From contig JAUQVX010000003.1 of NCBI GenBank assembly GCA_039794565.1, positions 62,001-126,000 of the forward strand: a stretch of 64,000 bases of DNA, given 5' to 3'. How positions within the stretch are numbered: position 1 is the first letter of the stretch; each line of letters starts with the position of its first letter. Positions 19,955 through 29,328 of this stretch are shown here, piece after piece. This stretch comes from Gloeomargarita sp. SRBZ-1_bins_9. GTDB lineage: Bacteria; Cyanobacteriota; Cyanobacteriia; Gloeomargaritales; Gloeomargaritaceae. The notes below the pieces were generated by a model, which was given only the letters and a program-made list of their open reading frames with translations, searched no databases and was not told the DNA's origin. The translations under genes were made by a program, and so were the position numbers.

Positions 19955-20970
19955 TGGATCAACCAATCATTGGCCAGGTGTGGGCGGCGCAGGCCAACTT
20001 TTACCGGGTGATGACCCGGGAGTATGGGGAATTGTTGTGTACCGCCAGGGCGCGCCTGAAAAAAACGGGCCAGTGGGTGCTGGTGGGGGACCGGGTGGTT
20101 GTTGAGGAGGTGGATGTGGCGGGCCAACGGGGGGCCATTGGGGAAATCCTGCCCCGGCGCACGGTCCTGGACCAACCGCCTTTGGCCAATGTGGACCAAC
20201 TGCTGCTGGTGCTGGCCCTGGCGGAACCCCCTTTGGAACCCCAGGTGCTCAGTCGGTTTTTGGTGAAGGCGGAGGGGACGGGGTTGCCGTTTTTGCTGGT
20301 GCTGAACAAGGTGGATCGGTGTTCCCCAGTGCAGGTGGCGGTTTGGCAAGAAAAGCTCGCCAGTTGGGGCTATCAACCCCTGTTGATCAGCACGGCCACC
20401 GGTCAGGGCCTGGAACAACTGACCCCCCACTTGGTCAACCACTTAACGGTGCTGACGGGGCCATCGGGGGTGGGCAAATCCAGCTTGATCAATCGGCTGG
20501 TGCCGGGGGCGCGGTTGGCAACGGGAGCGGTGGCGGCCAAAACGGGCCGGGGACGGCACACCACCCGCAATGTGCAGTTGTTGCCCTTGCCCCAGGGGGG
20601 GATGCTGGCGGATACGCCGGGGTTTCAGCAGCCCACGTTGGAGATGGAACCGGCGCGCCTGCCTTTGTGCTTCCCGGAAATTCGGCGGCAAGGGGTGACC
20701 TGCGAGTTCAGTGACTGTAGCCATCGGGACGAACCGGGCTGTGCGCTGGCCAAAGACTGGGAGCGCTACGAACACTACTTGCAGTGGCGGCAGGAACTGG
20801 AGGTGCTGGCAGCCCAAAAACAAGCCCAGGGTCGCTCGGATGTGGGGGTGAAATACAAGCCGGCTGAACAGGGTGGTTATCGCGCCGAACCTAAACTTGC
20901 TCCCCACAAGTACCGGGCTATTTCCCGCCGGCGTTGGCATCAGGACTTACTCACGGTGGAAGATGAGTAA
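19954..20970 (+). CDS. rsgA: Ribosome small-subunit GTPase RsgA
   Basis: A 338-residue circularly permuted GTPase that checks maturation of the 30S subunit. The G-motif order is permuted: NKVD (G4) comes first, then the P-loop GPSGVGKSSLINRL, switch sequence GRGRHTTRNVQL and DTPGF. An OB-fold precedes these. The C-terminal zinc finger is CEFSDCSHRDEPGC. The ATG shares one base with the upstream stop, and the stop shares one base with the next ATG. Confidence 0.95.
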   Translation: MDQPIIGQVWAAQANFYRVMTREYGELLCTARARLKKTGQWVLVGDRVVVEEVDVAGQRGAIGEILPRRTVLDQPPLANVDQLLLVLALAEPPLEPQVLSRFLVKAEGTGLPFLLVLNKVDRCSPVQVAVWQEKLASWGYQPLLISTATGQGLEQLTPHLVNHLTVLTGPSGVGKSSLINRLVPGARLATGAVAAKTGRGRHTTRNVQLLPLPQGGMLADTPGFQQPTLEMEPARLPLCFPEIRRQGVTCEFSDCSHRDEPGCALAKDWERYEHYLQWRQELEVLAAQKQAQGRSDVGVKYKPAEQGGYRAEPKLAPHKYRAISRRRWHQDLLTVEDE

Positions 20971-22451
20971 TGGCCGGCGCGACGGTCATTTTCCCCGACC
21001 AGTTGTTTCGTGACCATCCGGGGCTGCACCGGGACCGCTGGGTGTTTCTGGTAGAAGAGCAATTGTTTTTCCGGGATTACTTTTACCCGGCGCGCTTTCA
21101 CCAAAAAAAGCTGGTGCTCCATCGGGCGAGCCTACAGGCCTACCGCCAGTACCTGGAACAACAGGGCTACCGCGTTGTCTACATTCCCTACCAATGCGAC
21201 CCCCGCATGGGCTATCTGTTTACGCCTCTACAGCAGCGGCAGGTGGAGGTGATTTACGTCTGTGAATTGGTGGACGAGGTTTTGACCAAACGCCTGCACA
21301 AATGGTGCCGCCATTACCACATCAAACTGGTGACACTGGATAGCCCCAAGTTTTTGACGCCGTGGGATTGGTATGACCAGATTTTGCCCCCTAGCCCCCC
21401 CTATTTCCTAACTCCCTTCTACATCGCCCAGCGCCAACGGCTAGGGGTGCTCGTCAAGGACAACAAACCCATCGGTGGCAAGTGGAGTTTTGACCCGGCC
21501 AACCGCAAAAAACTGCCCAGAGACCTGGCGATCCCCCCCGTCCATTGGCCTGCTGCTAACCCCTACATCTCGGAAGCCCAAGCCTATGTGCGGGCCAACT
21601 TTGGCGACCACTGGGGTTCCGTTGAGGGGTTTGGTTACCCGGTGACCCATGCCGATGCGGAAACATGGCTGGCCGATTTTCTGCACCAACGGCTGGCCCA
21701 TTTTGGCGACTATGAAGATGCCATGAGCGTTGCCCACCCCATTCTTTTTCACAGCGTACTGACGCCTATGCTGAACATTGGGTTGTTGACGCCGGCGCAG
21801 GTTTTGCAAGCCACCTTGGCCTATGCCCAGGACCATTTGGTACCCCTTAATAGCCTGGAGGGATTTATTCGGCAAATCATCGGTTGGCGGGAATTTATGG
21901 CGGTGATGTACCGGCGAATCGGCACACCCCAGCGCAACCAGAATTTCTGGCAGCATAACCGCCCCATGCCCTCTTGCTTCTACAGCGCCACAACCGGAGT
22001 TTTACCGGTGGACCACGTGATTCGCCGGGTGCTGCAAACGGCCTATTGCCATCACATCGAGCGCCTGATGGTCCTGGGGAATTTCATGCTGCTGTGCGAG
22101 ATTCATCCCCACGCCGTCTACCAGTGGTTTATGGAGCTATTGATTGATAGTTACGACTGGGTGATGGTGCCCAATGTCTACGGCATGAGTCAGTACAGCG
22201 ATGGGGGCTGGATGACCACCAAACCCTATCTCAGTGGGTCGAACTACATCCGCAAAATGAGTGACTATCCGGCGGGGGATTGGTGTGGGATTTGGGATAG
22301 CCTATATTGGCGGTTTATTGACAAACATCGGCAGGTTTTTCAGCGGAACCCGCGTCTGGCGGCGATGACAGCGATGCTGCAAAAGATGACCCCCCAACAG
22401 CGACAAGCCCACTGGCAACGGGCAGAAGCGTTTTTGGCAACCCTTCAGTGA
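20970..22451 (+). CDS. Cryptochrome/photolyase-related protein (DPRP family)
   Basis: A 493-residue member of the photolyase-related family that includes bacterial (6-4) photolyases. The start VIFPDQLFRDHPGL, the QHNRPMPSCFYSATTGVLPVDHVIRRV region and GMSQYSDGGWMTTKPYLSGSNYIRKMSDY all fit it. The FAD-binding C-terminal half is intact. In iron-sulfur members the segment after MSDY carries three cysteines; here it reads PAGDWCGIWDSLYW with one, so the 4Fe-4S cluster is probably absent. It is the last gene of the dnaJ run. DNA repair is the expected role; a photoreceptor role is possible. Confidence 0.85.
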   Translation: MAGATVIFPDQLFRDHPGLHRDRWVFLVEEQLFFRDYFYPARFHQKKLVLHRASLQAYRQYLEQQGYRVVYIPYQCDPRMGYLFTPLQQRQVEVIYVCELVDEVLTKRLHKWCRHYHIKLVTLDSPKFLTPWDWYDQILPPSPPYFLTPFYIAQRQRLGVLVKDNKPIGGKWSFDPANRKKLPRDLAIPPVHWPAANPYISEAQAYVRANFGDHWGSVEGFGYPVTHADAETWLADFLHQRLAHFGDYEDAMSVAHPILFHSVLTPMLNIGLLTPAQVLQATLAYAQDHLVPLNSLEGFIRQIIGWREFMAVMYRRIGTPQRNQNFWQHNRPMPSCFYSATTGVLPVDHVIRRVLQTAYCHHIERLMVLGNFMLLCEIHPHAVYQWFMELLIDSYDWVMVPNVYGMSQYSDGGWMTTKPYLSGSNYIRKMSDYPAGDWCGIWDSLYWRFIDKHRQVFQRNPRLAAMTAMLQKMTPQQRQAHWQRAEAFLATLQ

Positions 22452-22864
22452 GCCAGTTCGGTAATACCGGTGCCGTAAAGGCTGGCGATACAGGCAATGC
22501 TAGTGACCCACGCCAGACCCCGCAGAGGGGCAATCCCCACCATGTAAGCGATGCTGTGGACCAACCGCGCCACCAGGTAGGTCAAGGCCACGGCGTTGGT
22601 GTAGGGAGACGTCCCATCGGCCACCAACACCAAAAGGGCCGCCGGTGCAAACAGCGTCAGGCTTTCAAAGGCGTTTTGGTGCGCCCAAACGGCCCGCTGG
22701 GCATAAGGGGGCAACTTCTCAAAAATGGCGCGGGGGTTGCGGGGGTCAAACCCACTTTTGGCGCGGGCATAAGCCACCACCACATAAGAGGGCACGTAAA
22801 CCAGACCAGCAGCAATGGCTATCGCCCAAGCCAAAAACAGGGACGGCGCAATGGGGAGGTTCAT
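22445..22864 (-). CDS. MAPEG family membrane protein
   Basis: A 139-residue protein with four hydrophobic helices. After the first comes the MAPEG-type segment RNPRAIFEKLPPYAQRAVWAHQNAFESLTLFAPA, and later TYLVARLVHSIAYMVGIAPLRGLAW. The superfamily includes glutathione-dependent membrane enzymes. Whether this bacterial member has such activity is unknown. It converges on the photolyase-related gene with a 7-base overlap and diverges from the deoxyribosyltransferase gene. Confidence 0.85.
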   Translation of the reverse strand: MNLPIAPSLFLAWAIAIAAGLVYVPSYVVVAYARAKSGFDPRNPRAIFEKLPPYAQRAVWAHQNAFESLTLFAPAALLVLVADGTSPYTNAVALTYLVARLVHSIAYMVGIAPLRGLAWVTSIACIASLYGTGITELAH

Positions 22865-22890
22865 CGGTCCAGGACAACAACCGCTCGGCC

Positions 22891-22918
22891 TTGATTGTAA
22901 CTTAGTTGCGCCTATGAT
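22891..22918 (+). promoter_or_regulatory. Sigma-70 type promoter of the deoxyribosyltransferase gene
   Basis: TTGATT (22891-22896), a 16-base spacer, then TATGAT (22913-22918) form a good vegetative promoter match. Transcription would begin near 22925, about 17 bases before the ATG at 22942. It lies in the 77-base gap between two divergent genes. Confidence 0.5.
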
Positions 22919-22941
22919 GGAACTGGTGACTGGATACCCCG

Positions 22942-23361
22942 ATGGTGCAAATTTACTTGGCAGCTCCCTTATTTACCCTGGCGGAACAGCGTTTTAATCT
23001 CAGCCTGGCCGAGTATTTAAAGGCCCAGGGATTGACCGTCTTTTGCCCCCAGGTGGCGTGTCAGGGCCAAAGCGGGGCGGCCATTTATCAGACCTGTTTA
23101 GCGGGTTTGACCCGTGCCGATGTAGTGGTGGCCATTCTGGATGGCGCCGATGCCGACAGCGGTACTTGTTGGGAATGTGGCTACGCTGTGGCCAAGGGCA
23201 TTCCCGTGGTGGCCGTACGCACCGACTTTCGGGGTTCGGGGGATACAGGTGGCTTTAACGCCATGCTTTACTACAGTGCTGCAGTTGTTGTCGAAAAAAC
23301 CGACGACGAGGTCTTTCCGGCCATTGCCCGAGCGATTGCCCAGCTTTTGGCCCCAAACTAG
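22942..23361 (+). CDS. Nucleoside 2-deoxyribosyltransferase family protein
   Basis: A 139-residue Rossmann-like enzyme that exchanges or hydrolyses the base of 2'-deoxynucleosides or their monophosphates. Family features are the start IYLAAPLFTLAEQRFN, DGADADSGTCWECGYAVAKGIPVVAV (with the nucleophilic glutamate in CWECGYA), RTDFRG, and the FNAMLYYSA segment near the C-terminus. It is an intact short-form member. It probably serves nucleotide salvage or pool cleansing. The 3' end overlaps the opposing ClC gene by 4 bases. Confidence 0.88.
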   Translation: MVQIYLAAPLFTLAEQRFNLSLAEYLKAQGLTVFCPQVACQGQSGAAIYQTCLAGLTRADVVVAILDGADADSGTCWECGYAVAKGIPVVAVRTDFRGSGDTGGFNAMLYYSAAVVVEKTDDEVFPAIARAIAQLLAPN

Positions 23362-25106
23362 CCGGACTTCAACGTACCGGGTGACCCAGCTGGCGCATGG
23401 CCGTTGAGCAAATCCAAACTTTGGGCCAACACCCGCTGGGTCAGGGCCAATTTCTGGATGGTTTCAATCCGGTTCTTTTCCAGCAGACCGATCACCTGTT
23501 GGGTTTTGCCGCGACTGACCACCGGCAATTGACACAAACCCCGCATAAGCATCCGTTGCCGCGCCTGCTCCAAGCTCTGGTCCGGATAAATCGTTTGCAA
23601 TTCCCGGGTACACCATTCCCCCACCGGCACCGAATACCACAGGGGACCGTGGGTGCGAATCGCCCGCTGAATGTCCTGGGGCGTCAACAACCCTATCAAC
23701 TCCCGCTGGCTGTTGACGACTAGGGCCGTGTGTTGTTGGTTTTCCATGAGCATTTGCGCCACCTTACCCAGACTGCGCTCCGGCGTCACCAACAACGGCG
23801 GGGGCACCATGGCATCCGCCACCCGCAGGTCCGCCAAAAAACACTGCTCCTCCCGGTCGAGGGAGTGCAACCCAATCGGCGCACCGTGGGGATACACCTG
23901 GTCCAGCAACCACATACTCAGCCCCACCGCCCCCATCGCCGGGATGATGATGAGATAGTTGCGGGTCAGCTCAAACAACAGCAGGATGGCCGTCAAGGGG
24001 GCGCGGGTACTACAGGCCAATAGAGCCGCCATGCCCACCATCGCATAGGCCGGCGGGTCGGCAATAGTGACCGTGGGCGTCAGGACCTGGCCCAAGACTT
24101 GACCATAGGCCGACCCCAGAACCGCCCCCAAAAACAACGCCGGTGCAAACAAGCCCCCCACCCAACCCGTGGCGTAACTGACCACCGTCAGGGCCAACTT
24201 GACCGGGATCAGCGTCAACAGCAACCCCAGGGGAAAGGGCACATCCTGGAGCATAGCCTCAATCACCTCGTAGCCAATTCCCAGGGTTTGGGGGAACACC
24301 AAGGCCACTCCGCCGATGACAGCCCCCCCCAACGCCGGTTGCAACCACATCGGCAGGCCTCGCAGCCGACCGGGCCGCAATTCCCCCAACAGCGCCGTAT
24401 AGACAATGGCCAAGCCACTGGCCAGGACGCCCAACCCCAGATACAGAGGCAATTCCAGGACCGTGCGCACCTCATAGGGAGGGAGGCTAAAGGCCGGTTG
24501 CGCTCCCAACCCTGCCTGGGCCACCAACCCCCCCACCACCGCCGCCAACAGCACCAACGGCACCGCTGACCCGGTAAAGGTCGTACCCAGGACCACCTCA
24601 AAGGCGAAAAAGGCCCCAGCAATTGGTGCATTAAACCCTGCCGCCAGCCCCGCCGCCGCCCCCGCCGCCTGCAAAACCCAATACCGTTCCTGGGAAACCC
24701 GCAGCCGTTGCCCCAAATTGCGCCCCCAATAGACCCCCAAATCCACACTCGGCGCCTCTGGCCCCAGGGACGCCCCCATCCCTAGCGACAAAGCCGCCAA
24801 CCCCAACCGCCACAGTTGCGCCCGGATACTGCCGACCGGCCAATCCCGTCCCCACCAGGCCAGCCCCCCCACCAGCAATCCCCCCAGCACCGGCACCAGC
24901 GCCAAACTCCAGGCCCCCCACCGGCCCAGCCAACCCATCAAGGTTTCAAAGGCCCCCTGGTGCACCACCCCAATCGCCAGCCGGAAGGCCACCACACACA
25001 GCCCCGTCCCCCCGCCGACGAGGGCCGCCAAGGTCAGCAGCACAACCTCAGGAGAAAGCGGCAGCCCCTCCCACCCCCGTTGCGCCCGTTCTGATGTTGC
25101 CGTCAT
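23358..25106 (-). CDS. ClC-family chloride channel/transporter with CBS pair
   Basis: A 582-residue protein: a ClC membrane domain of about 420 residues followed by two CBS domains. The anion-path loop reads LGMGASLGPEAPSVDLG, a variant of GREGP that keeps the gating glutamate, so an antiporter-like mechanism is possible. Further ClC marks are AAGAAAGLAAGFNAPIAGAFFAFE and GGLFAPALFLGAVLG. The CBS pair (VADAMVPPPLLV; WCTRELQTIYPDQSLEQA) probably senses nucleotides. I use the ATG at 25106; a GTG four codons upstream is the alternative. Confidence 0.92.
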   Translation of the reverse strand: MTATSERAQRGWEGLPLSPEVVLLTLAALVGGGTGLCVVAFRLAIGVVHQGAFETLMGWLGRWGAWSLALVPVLGGLLVGGLAWWGRDWPVGSIRAQLWRLGLAALSLGMGASLGPEAPSVDLGVYWGRNLGQRLRVSQERYWVLQAAGAAAGLAAGFNAPIAGAFFAFEVVLGTTFTGSAVPLVLLAAVVGGLVAQAGLGAQPAFSLPPYEVRTVLELPLYLGLGVLASGLAIVYTALLGELRPGRLRGLPMWLQPALGGAVIGGVALVFPQTLGIGYEVIEAMLQDVPFPLGLLLTLIPVKLALTVVSYATGWVGGLFAPALFLGAVLGSAYGQVLGQVLTPTVTIADPPAYAMVGMAALLACSTRAPLTAILLLFELTRNYLIIIPAMGAVGLSMWLLDQVYPHGAPIGLHSLDREEQCFLADLRVADAMVPPPLLVTPERSLGKVAQMLMENQQHTALVVNSQRELIGLLTPQDIQRAIRTHGPLWYSVPVGEWCTRELQTIYPDQSLEQARQRMLMRGLCQLPVVSRGKTQQVIGLLEKNRIETIQKLALTQRVLAQSLDLLNGHAPAGSPGTLKSG

Positions 25107-25160
25107 GCCCGTGTGCACCCTATCTCTAGTCTAGGGATTGTGTTTCTAGTCGGGAGCCGC

Positions 25161-26798
25161 CTAGCGCCAACGCTGGGGACGCAGCAGGCGAAACAGCAAC
25201 CAAAAGCCCAACGTTGTGGCCCCCACCAGCAGCAGCCCCGTCCCCAAAAACAACTGCAAATTCGCTTGTCCCCGGTCAAAGATAATCGCCGCCCCGACAA
25301 TAAATGCCGCCACCACGATGCTATAGGCCAAGCGACTGGAGGCCACATCCAAGGCCCGCTGTAACAGCCCCAGGTCCGCCACCTGCACCTGCCAGCGCAG
25401 ATTTTCCGAGTTCACCCGCTGCAGCAGCAACTCCACCTGCCGAGGGGAATCCAACGACAAGGCCCGCAAATCCAGCGCCGTTTGCAACAACACCGGCAAC
25501 CCATCCCCCCCCAGCAACTGCTGCTGCAACAAGCGCCCCATCAACGGTCGGATTTCCCCCACCAGGTCAAATTGGGGGTCCAGTTCCCGCCCAAGACTTT
25601 CCAAATAAGCCAGTGTACGGGCCAGCACCCCCATACTCCCCGGTAAACGCACCCGGTTTTGCCGCGCCGTCTCCAAAATATCCCGCAGCAACTGCCCAAA
25701 ATGCATCTGGTCTAAGGTGCGGGGATAGTAGCGACGCAACAGACGGGCAAAATCCTGCTCCAACCGGTTCAGGTCATCCGGGCGGGGCGATTCTGCCAGC
25801 TCCAGCACTAACTGCACACACCGGCGCGGGTCCAGGGTCACGATGGCCAATAAAAACTCGGTGATCAGTCCCTGGGTGCGCGGATCCAAGCGAGCCACAT
25901 TACCGAAATCCAAAAGCGCCACCTGCCCCGTTTTGAGATAAAAAAAGTTGCCCGGGTGGGGGTCGGCATGGAACAAGCCATCCCAGCAGATTTGTTGGAA
26001 AAAGGCCCGCAGCAGCATCCGGGCGATGGCTGGTCCTAGGGAGCGATCCGTCGTGCGATAGCCAGCTAGCAGCGGCACCCCGTCAAGCCATTCCAGAACC
26101 AGCAACCGGGGAGTGGTCCAAGCCTCATAGACCTGAGGAATCTTCAACGTGCGCACCTCCGGCCAAGGCGAGCGCTGCAGGTTCTGGCTAATTTGGCGGG
26201 TAAAGGCCGCCTCCCGGGTGAAATCCAGCTCCTGGCGCAACACGGCGCTAAATTCCTCCACCAGCCCCAGCAAGTTCCAACTCTGTCCCCAATCCGTTTG
26301 CGCCGCTAGAGCCGCCAACGACTGCAACAACGTCAAATCCTGGTCAATCACCTCACCGATGCCCGGGCGTTGCACCTTCAGGGCCACCTCCGTCCCGTCA
26401 GTTAAGGTTGCCCGGTAGGTCTGGCCAATGGAACCAGCGGCCACCGGCTGGGGATGCACATGGGCAAAAACACTCCCAAACGGCTGGGGCAACTCCCGGC
26501 GAATCACCGCCTCCATATCCGACCACTCCACCGGCGGCACTTTGCTTTGCAGGCTGCTGAGAGCTTCCGTGTAAGTCGGCGGCAACAGGTCCGGGCGGGT
26601 GCTCAGCAGTTGCCCCAGCTTCACATACACCGGCCCCAGCTCCACCAAAATCTGACGCAGCACCGCCGGCGGGGGCAAATCCGGCTCACCCGCTTTTTTG
26701 CCCAGCACCAACTGCCGCATGAATTTCCAACCATTGCGCAGGAGAACCTCGGCAATTTCCCCCTGCCGTTCCGTCGTCCGCGCCAAACCCGAGAGCAT
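25161..26798 (-). CDS. ABC1/UbiB-family atypical kinase
   Basis: A 545-residue member of the ABC1K/UbiB family, linked in cyanobacteria and plastids to prenyl-quinone and tocopherol metabolism. The family-specific KxGQ motif appears as PVYVKLGQLLSTRPDLLP. The catalytic loop is FHADPHPGNFFY and the metal-binding DFG follows in VALLDFGNVARL. Two C-terminal hydrophobic helices suggest a membrane anchor. It lies downstream of murB on the same strand with a 50-base gap. Confidence 0.92.
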   Translation of the reverse strand: MLSGLARTTERQGEIAEVLLRNGWKFMRQLVLGKKAGEPDLPPPAVLRQILVELGPVYVKLGQLLSTRPDLLPPTYTEALSSLQSKVPPVEWSDMEAVIRRELPQPFGSVFAHVHPQPVAAGSIGQTYRATLTDGTEVALKVQRPGIGEVIDQDLTLLQSLAALAAQTDWGQSWNLLGLVEEFSAVLRQELDFTREAAFTRQISQNLQRSPWPEVRTLKIPQVYEAWTTPRLLVLEWLDGVPLLAGYRTTDRSLGPAIARMLLRAFFQQICWDGLFHADPHPGNFFYLKTGQVALLDFGNVARLDPRTQGLITEFLLAIVTLDPRRCVQLVLELAESPRPDDLNRLEQDFARLLRRYYPRTLDQMHFGQLLRDILETARQNRVRLPGSMGVLARTLAYLESLGRELDPQFDLVGEIRPLMGRLLQQQLLGGDGLPVLLQTALDLRALSLDSPRQVELLLQRVNSENLRWQVQVADLGLLQRALDVASSRLAYSIVVAAFIVGAAIIFDRGQANLQLFLGTGLLLVGATTLGFWLLFRLLRPQRWR

Positions 26799-26848
26799 GC
26801 CGCCTACAGCCGGTGGTACGGTTTCAGTGTAGCGCCTAGACCAAGGCC

Positions 26849-27721
26849 TTAGCCGAACTTTCCCAAGAACTTCACCTCCGGCTGCAAATAAACACCCCAG
26901 CGGGCCGCCACCGTCGCCTGCACATAGCCAATCAAGTCGTAAATCTGCTGCGCCGTCGCCCCCCCCAAATTAACGATGAAATTGGCATGCAAAGGCGATA
27001 CCTGGGCCTGCCCGATCCGATAACCCTTGAGACCGCTGTGCTCAATCAGCCACCCCGCCTTATAACCGGGGGGATTGCGAAACACGCTGCCGCAACTGGG
27101 CAGATGGTAGGGCTGAGTGGTGCGCCGCTGCTGGAGATAATCCCCCGTTTGCCGCAAAAGCACCTGGGGGTCCTGGCCGGGCAGACACTGCCAGCAGGCT
27201 GCGATGACCACTCCCGGCGTCCCCTGCAACCGGGAAAACCGATAGTCGTAGTGCAAATCCGCCGGTGTCCAGGTGTGAACAGTCCCCTCCAGCCAGACCT
27301 GCGCGCTCACCAGGTACTCAGCGGTACACCCCCCCTGCGCACCGGCATTCATCACCACCGCTCCCCCCACTGTCCCCGGAATACCAACCGCCCAGGCCAG
27401 TCCTTGCCAGCCCCGCCGCGCCGCCTCCCAGGCCAACTGGGGCAAAGGCACCCCTGCTGCCGCCACCACCTGCCCCGTTTGTTCATCCCAGGTCATCCCC
27501 CGCAGGTAGCGCGTGCACAGCACCAATCCCGGTAACCCCCGGTCGCTGATCAACACATTGGACCCCGCCCCCAACACCGTCACCGGCACCTGCCTCTTCT
27601 CGGCCCAGGCCAAGGCCATCTGCAACTCCTCCAGCGTGCGGGGACAGGCCAACCATTCCGCAGGGCCACCCACCCGGTAAGTGGTCCATTCCGCCAGGGG
27701 GGCCTGTGTGACCAAGATCAT
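26849..27721 (-). CDS. murB: UDP-N-acetylenolpyruvoylglucosamine reductase MurB
   Basis: A 290-residue FAD enzyme that reduces UDP-GlcNAc-enolpyruvate to UDP-MurNAc with NADPH. The FAD-binding parts are TTYRVGGPAEWL, VLGAGSNVLISDRG and GIPGTVGGAVVMNAGAQGG. The catalytic serine/cysteine block is SCGSVFRNP, and the C-terminal catalytic glutamate lies in LQPEVKFLG. It is the short type II form. Its start overlaps the murC stop by 4 bases, so the two are translationally coupled. Confidence 0.95.
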   Translation of the reverse strand: MILVTQAPLAEWTTYRVGGPAEWLACPRTLEELQMALAWAEKRQVPVTVLGAGSNVLISDRGLPGLVLCTRYLRGMTWDEQTGQVVAAAGVPLPQLAWEAARRGWQGLAWAVGIPGTVGGAVVMNAGAQGGCTAEYLVSAQVWLEGTVHTWTPADLHYDYRFSRLQGTPGVVIAACWQCLPGQDPQVLLRQTGDYLQQRRTTQPYHLPSCGSVFRNPPGYKAGWLIEHSGLKGYRIGQAQVSPLHANFIVNLGGATAQQIYDLIGYVQATVAARWGVYLQPEVKFLGKFG

Positions 27722-29130
27722 CCCGCGGCTACCGCATCGCCAGCCTGATAAGCGGCCAACAGCCGGGGAATCACGCGGTTGACATTGCCCGCCCCCAAAA
27801 ACAACACCACATCCCCCGGCTGCAGCAGCTGGGGCAATTCCTGTTCGAGCATCTCCAGCGTAGCCATGTACCGCACCTGGGGATGGTACTGCTGCACCTG
27901 TTGGGCCACCGCCTCCCCCGTGATCCCCGTCGGATTAGCCTCCCCCGCCCCGTAAATATCCACCAGCACCACCACATCCGCCTGGGCAAACGCCGGCCCA
28001 AAATCCCCCAACAGACTCACCGTGCGGCTGTAGCGATGGGGTTGAAACACCGCCACCAAGCGCCGTTGTCCCTTGGGCCAGCGCTGGCGAGCCGCATTCA
28101 ATGTCGCCCGAATTTCGCTGGGGTGATGGGCGTAGTCATCATAAAACTCCATCCCTTGCGCCTGCCCCCGCCATTCAAACCGCCGCCTTGCCCCTACAAA
28201 CGTCGCCACCCCTTGTTGGATATCGGCAAACGCCATACCCAGTTCCCGGCACACCGCCACCGCCGCCAACGTATTGCGCAAATTGTGCTCCCCAAACAAG
28301 GGAATCGTCAACGGACCCAACACCTCGTCCCCCTGCATCACCTGGGCCGCAATCCCCCTAGCCGAATAGGCCACCTGACATACCCGGTAGCGGGCTGCCC
28401 TGTTTAACCCATAGGTCACAACAGGTCTAGGGACCTCCGCCGCCAAAGCCGCCGCCGTCGGGCAATCGGTGCAGACCACCAGCAGCTCACAGTTATCGGC
28501 AAAAGCACGAAAGGTAGCCACCACCTCCGCCAGGGAAGGGAAGTGATTGGTGTGGTCCCATTCAATGTTCGTGATCACCCCCACCCGGCCCCGGAGATTC
28601 ACCAGCGTCCCATCCGACTCATCCGCCTCCGCCACCAGCCATCGCCCCTGTCCCAAGCGCGCATTTCCCCCCCAGGTACTCACCTCCCCCCCGATGACCA
28701 ACGTGGGGTCCCAGCCCGCCTGCAGCAGGATATGACCGATCAAGCTACTGGTTGTCGTCTTGCCGTGGGTCCCCGCCACCAAAATACTCTCATACTCCCG
28801 GGCCAGAGCCGCCAGCACATCCGACCGGTGGAGGATCGGGCAGCCCAACGCCTGGGCCAGTTGGTACTCCGGGTTCCCAGTGCCAATGGCCGAGGAACAG
28901 ACCACCTGGGGCAACGGTTCCCCTGCCGTGTGCAGCGCCGAACCATCCTGGGCCGTAATCCGTACCCCCAGATGGGCCAACCGGTCACTGATCCCGTTCG
29001 GCGCCACATCTGAACCCGAAACCGGGATACCCCGTTTGGTGAGCACATAGGCCAAGGCCGACATACCGATACCCCCGATACCAATAAAGTGAAATGGTCG
29101 GCCTGACAAGTCAACCGAACGGGGCGGCAT
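27718..29130 (-). CDS. murC: UDP-N-acetylmuramate--L-alanine ligase MurC
   Basis: A 470-residue Mur ligase that adds L-alanine to UDP-MurNAc. The N-terminal Rossmann part reads FHFIGIGGIGMSALA. The ATP P-loop is GTHGKTTTSSLIG. The central domain holds EADESDGTLVNLR and NIEWDHTNHFPS, and the C-terminal domain starts at FEWRGQAQGMEFYDDYAHHPSEI. The ATG at 29130 has AGGAG five bases upstream; a GTG seven codons earlier is weaker. It is first in the murC-murB pair and diverges from gap2. Confidence 0.96.
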   Translation of the reverse strand: MPPRSVDLSGRPFHFIGIGGIGMSALAYVLTKRGIPVSGSDVAPNGISDRLAHLGVRITAQDGSALHTAGEPLPQVVCSSAIGTGNPEYQLAQALGCPILHRSDVLAALAREYESILVAGTHGKTTTSSLIGHILLQAGWDPTLVIGGEVSTWGGNARLGQGRWLVAEADESDGTLVNLRGRVGVITNIEWDHTNHFPSLAEVVATFRAFADNCELLVVCTDCPTAAALAAEVPRPVVTYGLNRAARYRVCQVAYSARGIAAQVMQGDEVLGPLTIPLFGEHNLRNTLAAVAVCRELGMAFADIQQGVATFVGARRRFEWRGQAQGMEFYDDYAHHPSEIRATLNAARQRWPKGQRRLVAVFQPHRYSRTVSLLGDFGPAFAQADVVVLVDIYGAGEANPTGITGEAVAQQVQQYHPQVRYMATLEMLEQELPQLLQPGDVVLFLGAGNVNRVIPRLLAAYQAGDAVAAG

Positions 29131-29285
29131 GTCCACTCCTGGCGACACCACGGCAGGGTTCAGCGGTGATCATACCAGGAACTGCCCGGGGAGAAAACTC
29201 TAGACTGCAGGGCTAGCAGCGGCTTAATCCCCAATCCCCCCCCCTTTGGCCTTGATCCCCGGTGAGAAAGCCCAAACAATGGTAA

Positions 29286-29312
29286 GATGATGGGCAAATT
29301 CATGCCATCATC
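29286..29312 (+). promoter_or_regulatory. Hairpin in the gap2 leader
   Basis: GATGATGG (29286-29293) and CCATCATC (29305-29312) form a perfect 8-base inverted repeat with an 11-base A+T-rich loop. It ends seven bases before the GAGG ribosome site (29319-29322) of gap2. It could be a stabilising 5' mRNA hairpin or a dimeric regulator site. Confidence 0.4.
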
Positions 29313-29328
29313 ACCGTCGAGGACTACC

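Noticed and set aside
25304-25864. 186-codon frame opposite the ABC1 kinase gene
   Set aside because: Low-complexity Pro/Ala/Thr translation antisense to a conserved gene.
29287-29328. Upstream ATG for gap2
   Set aside because: It adds 14 residues not found in Gap2 proteins and lies in the leader hairpin. The GTG at 29329 has a good ribosome site.
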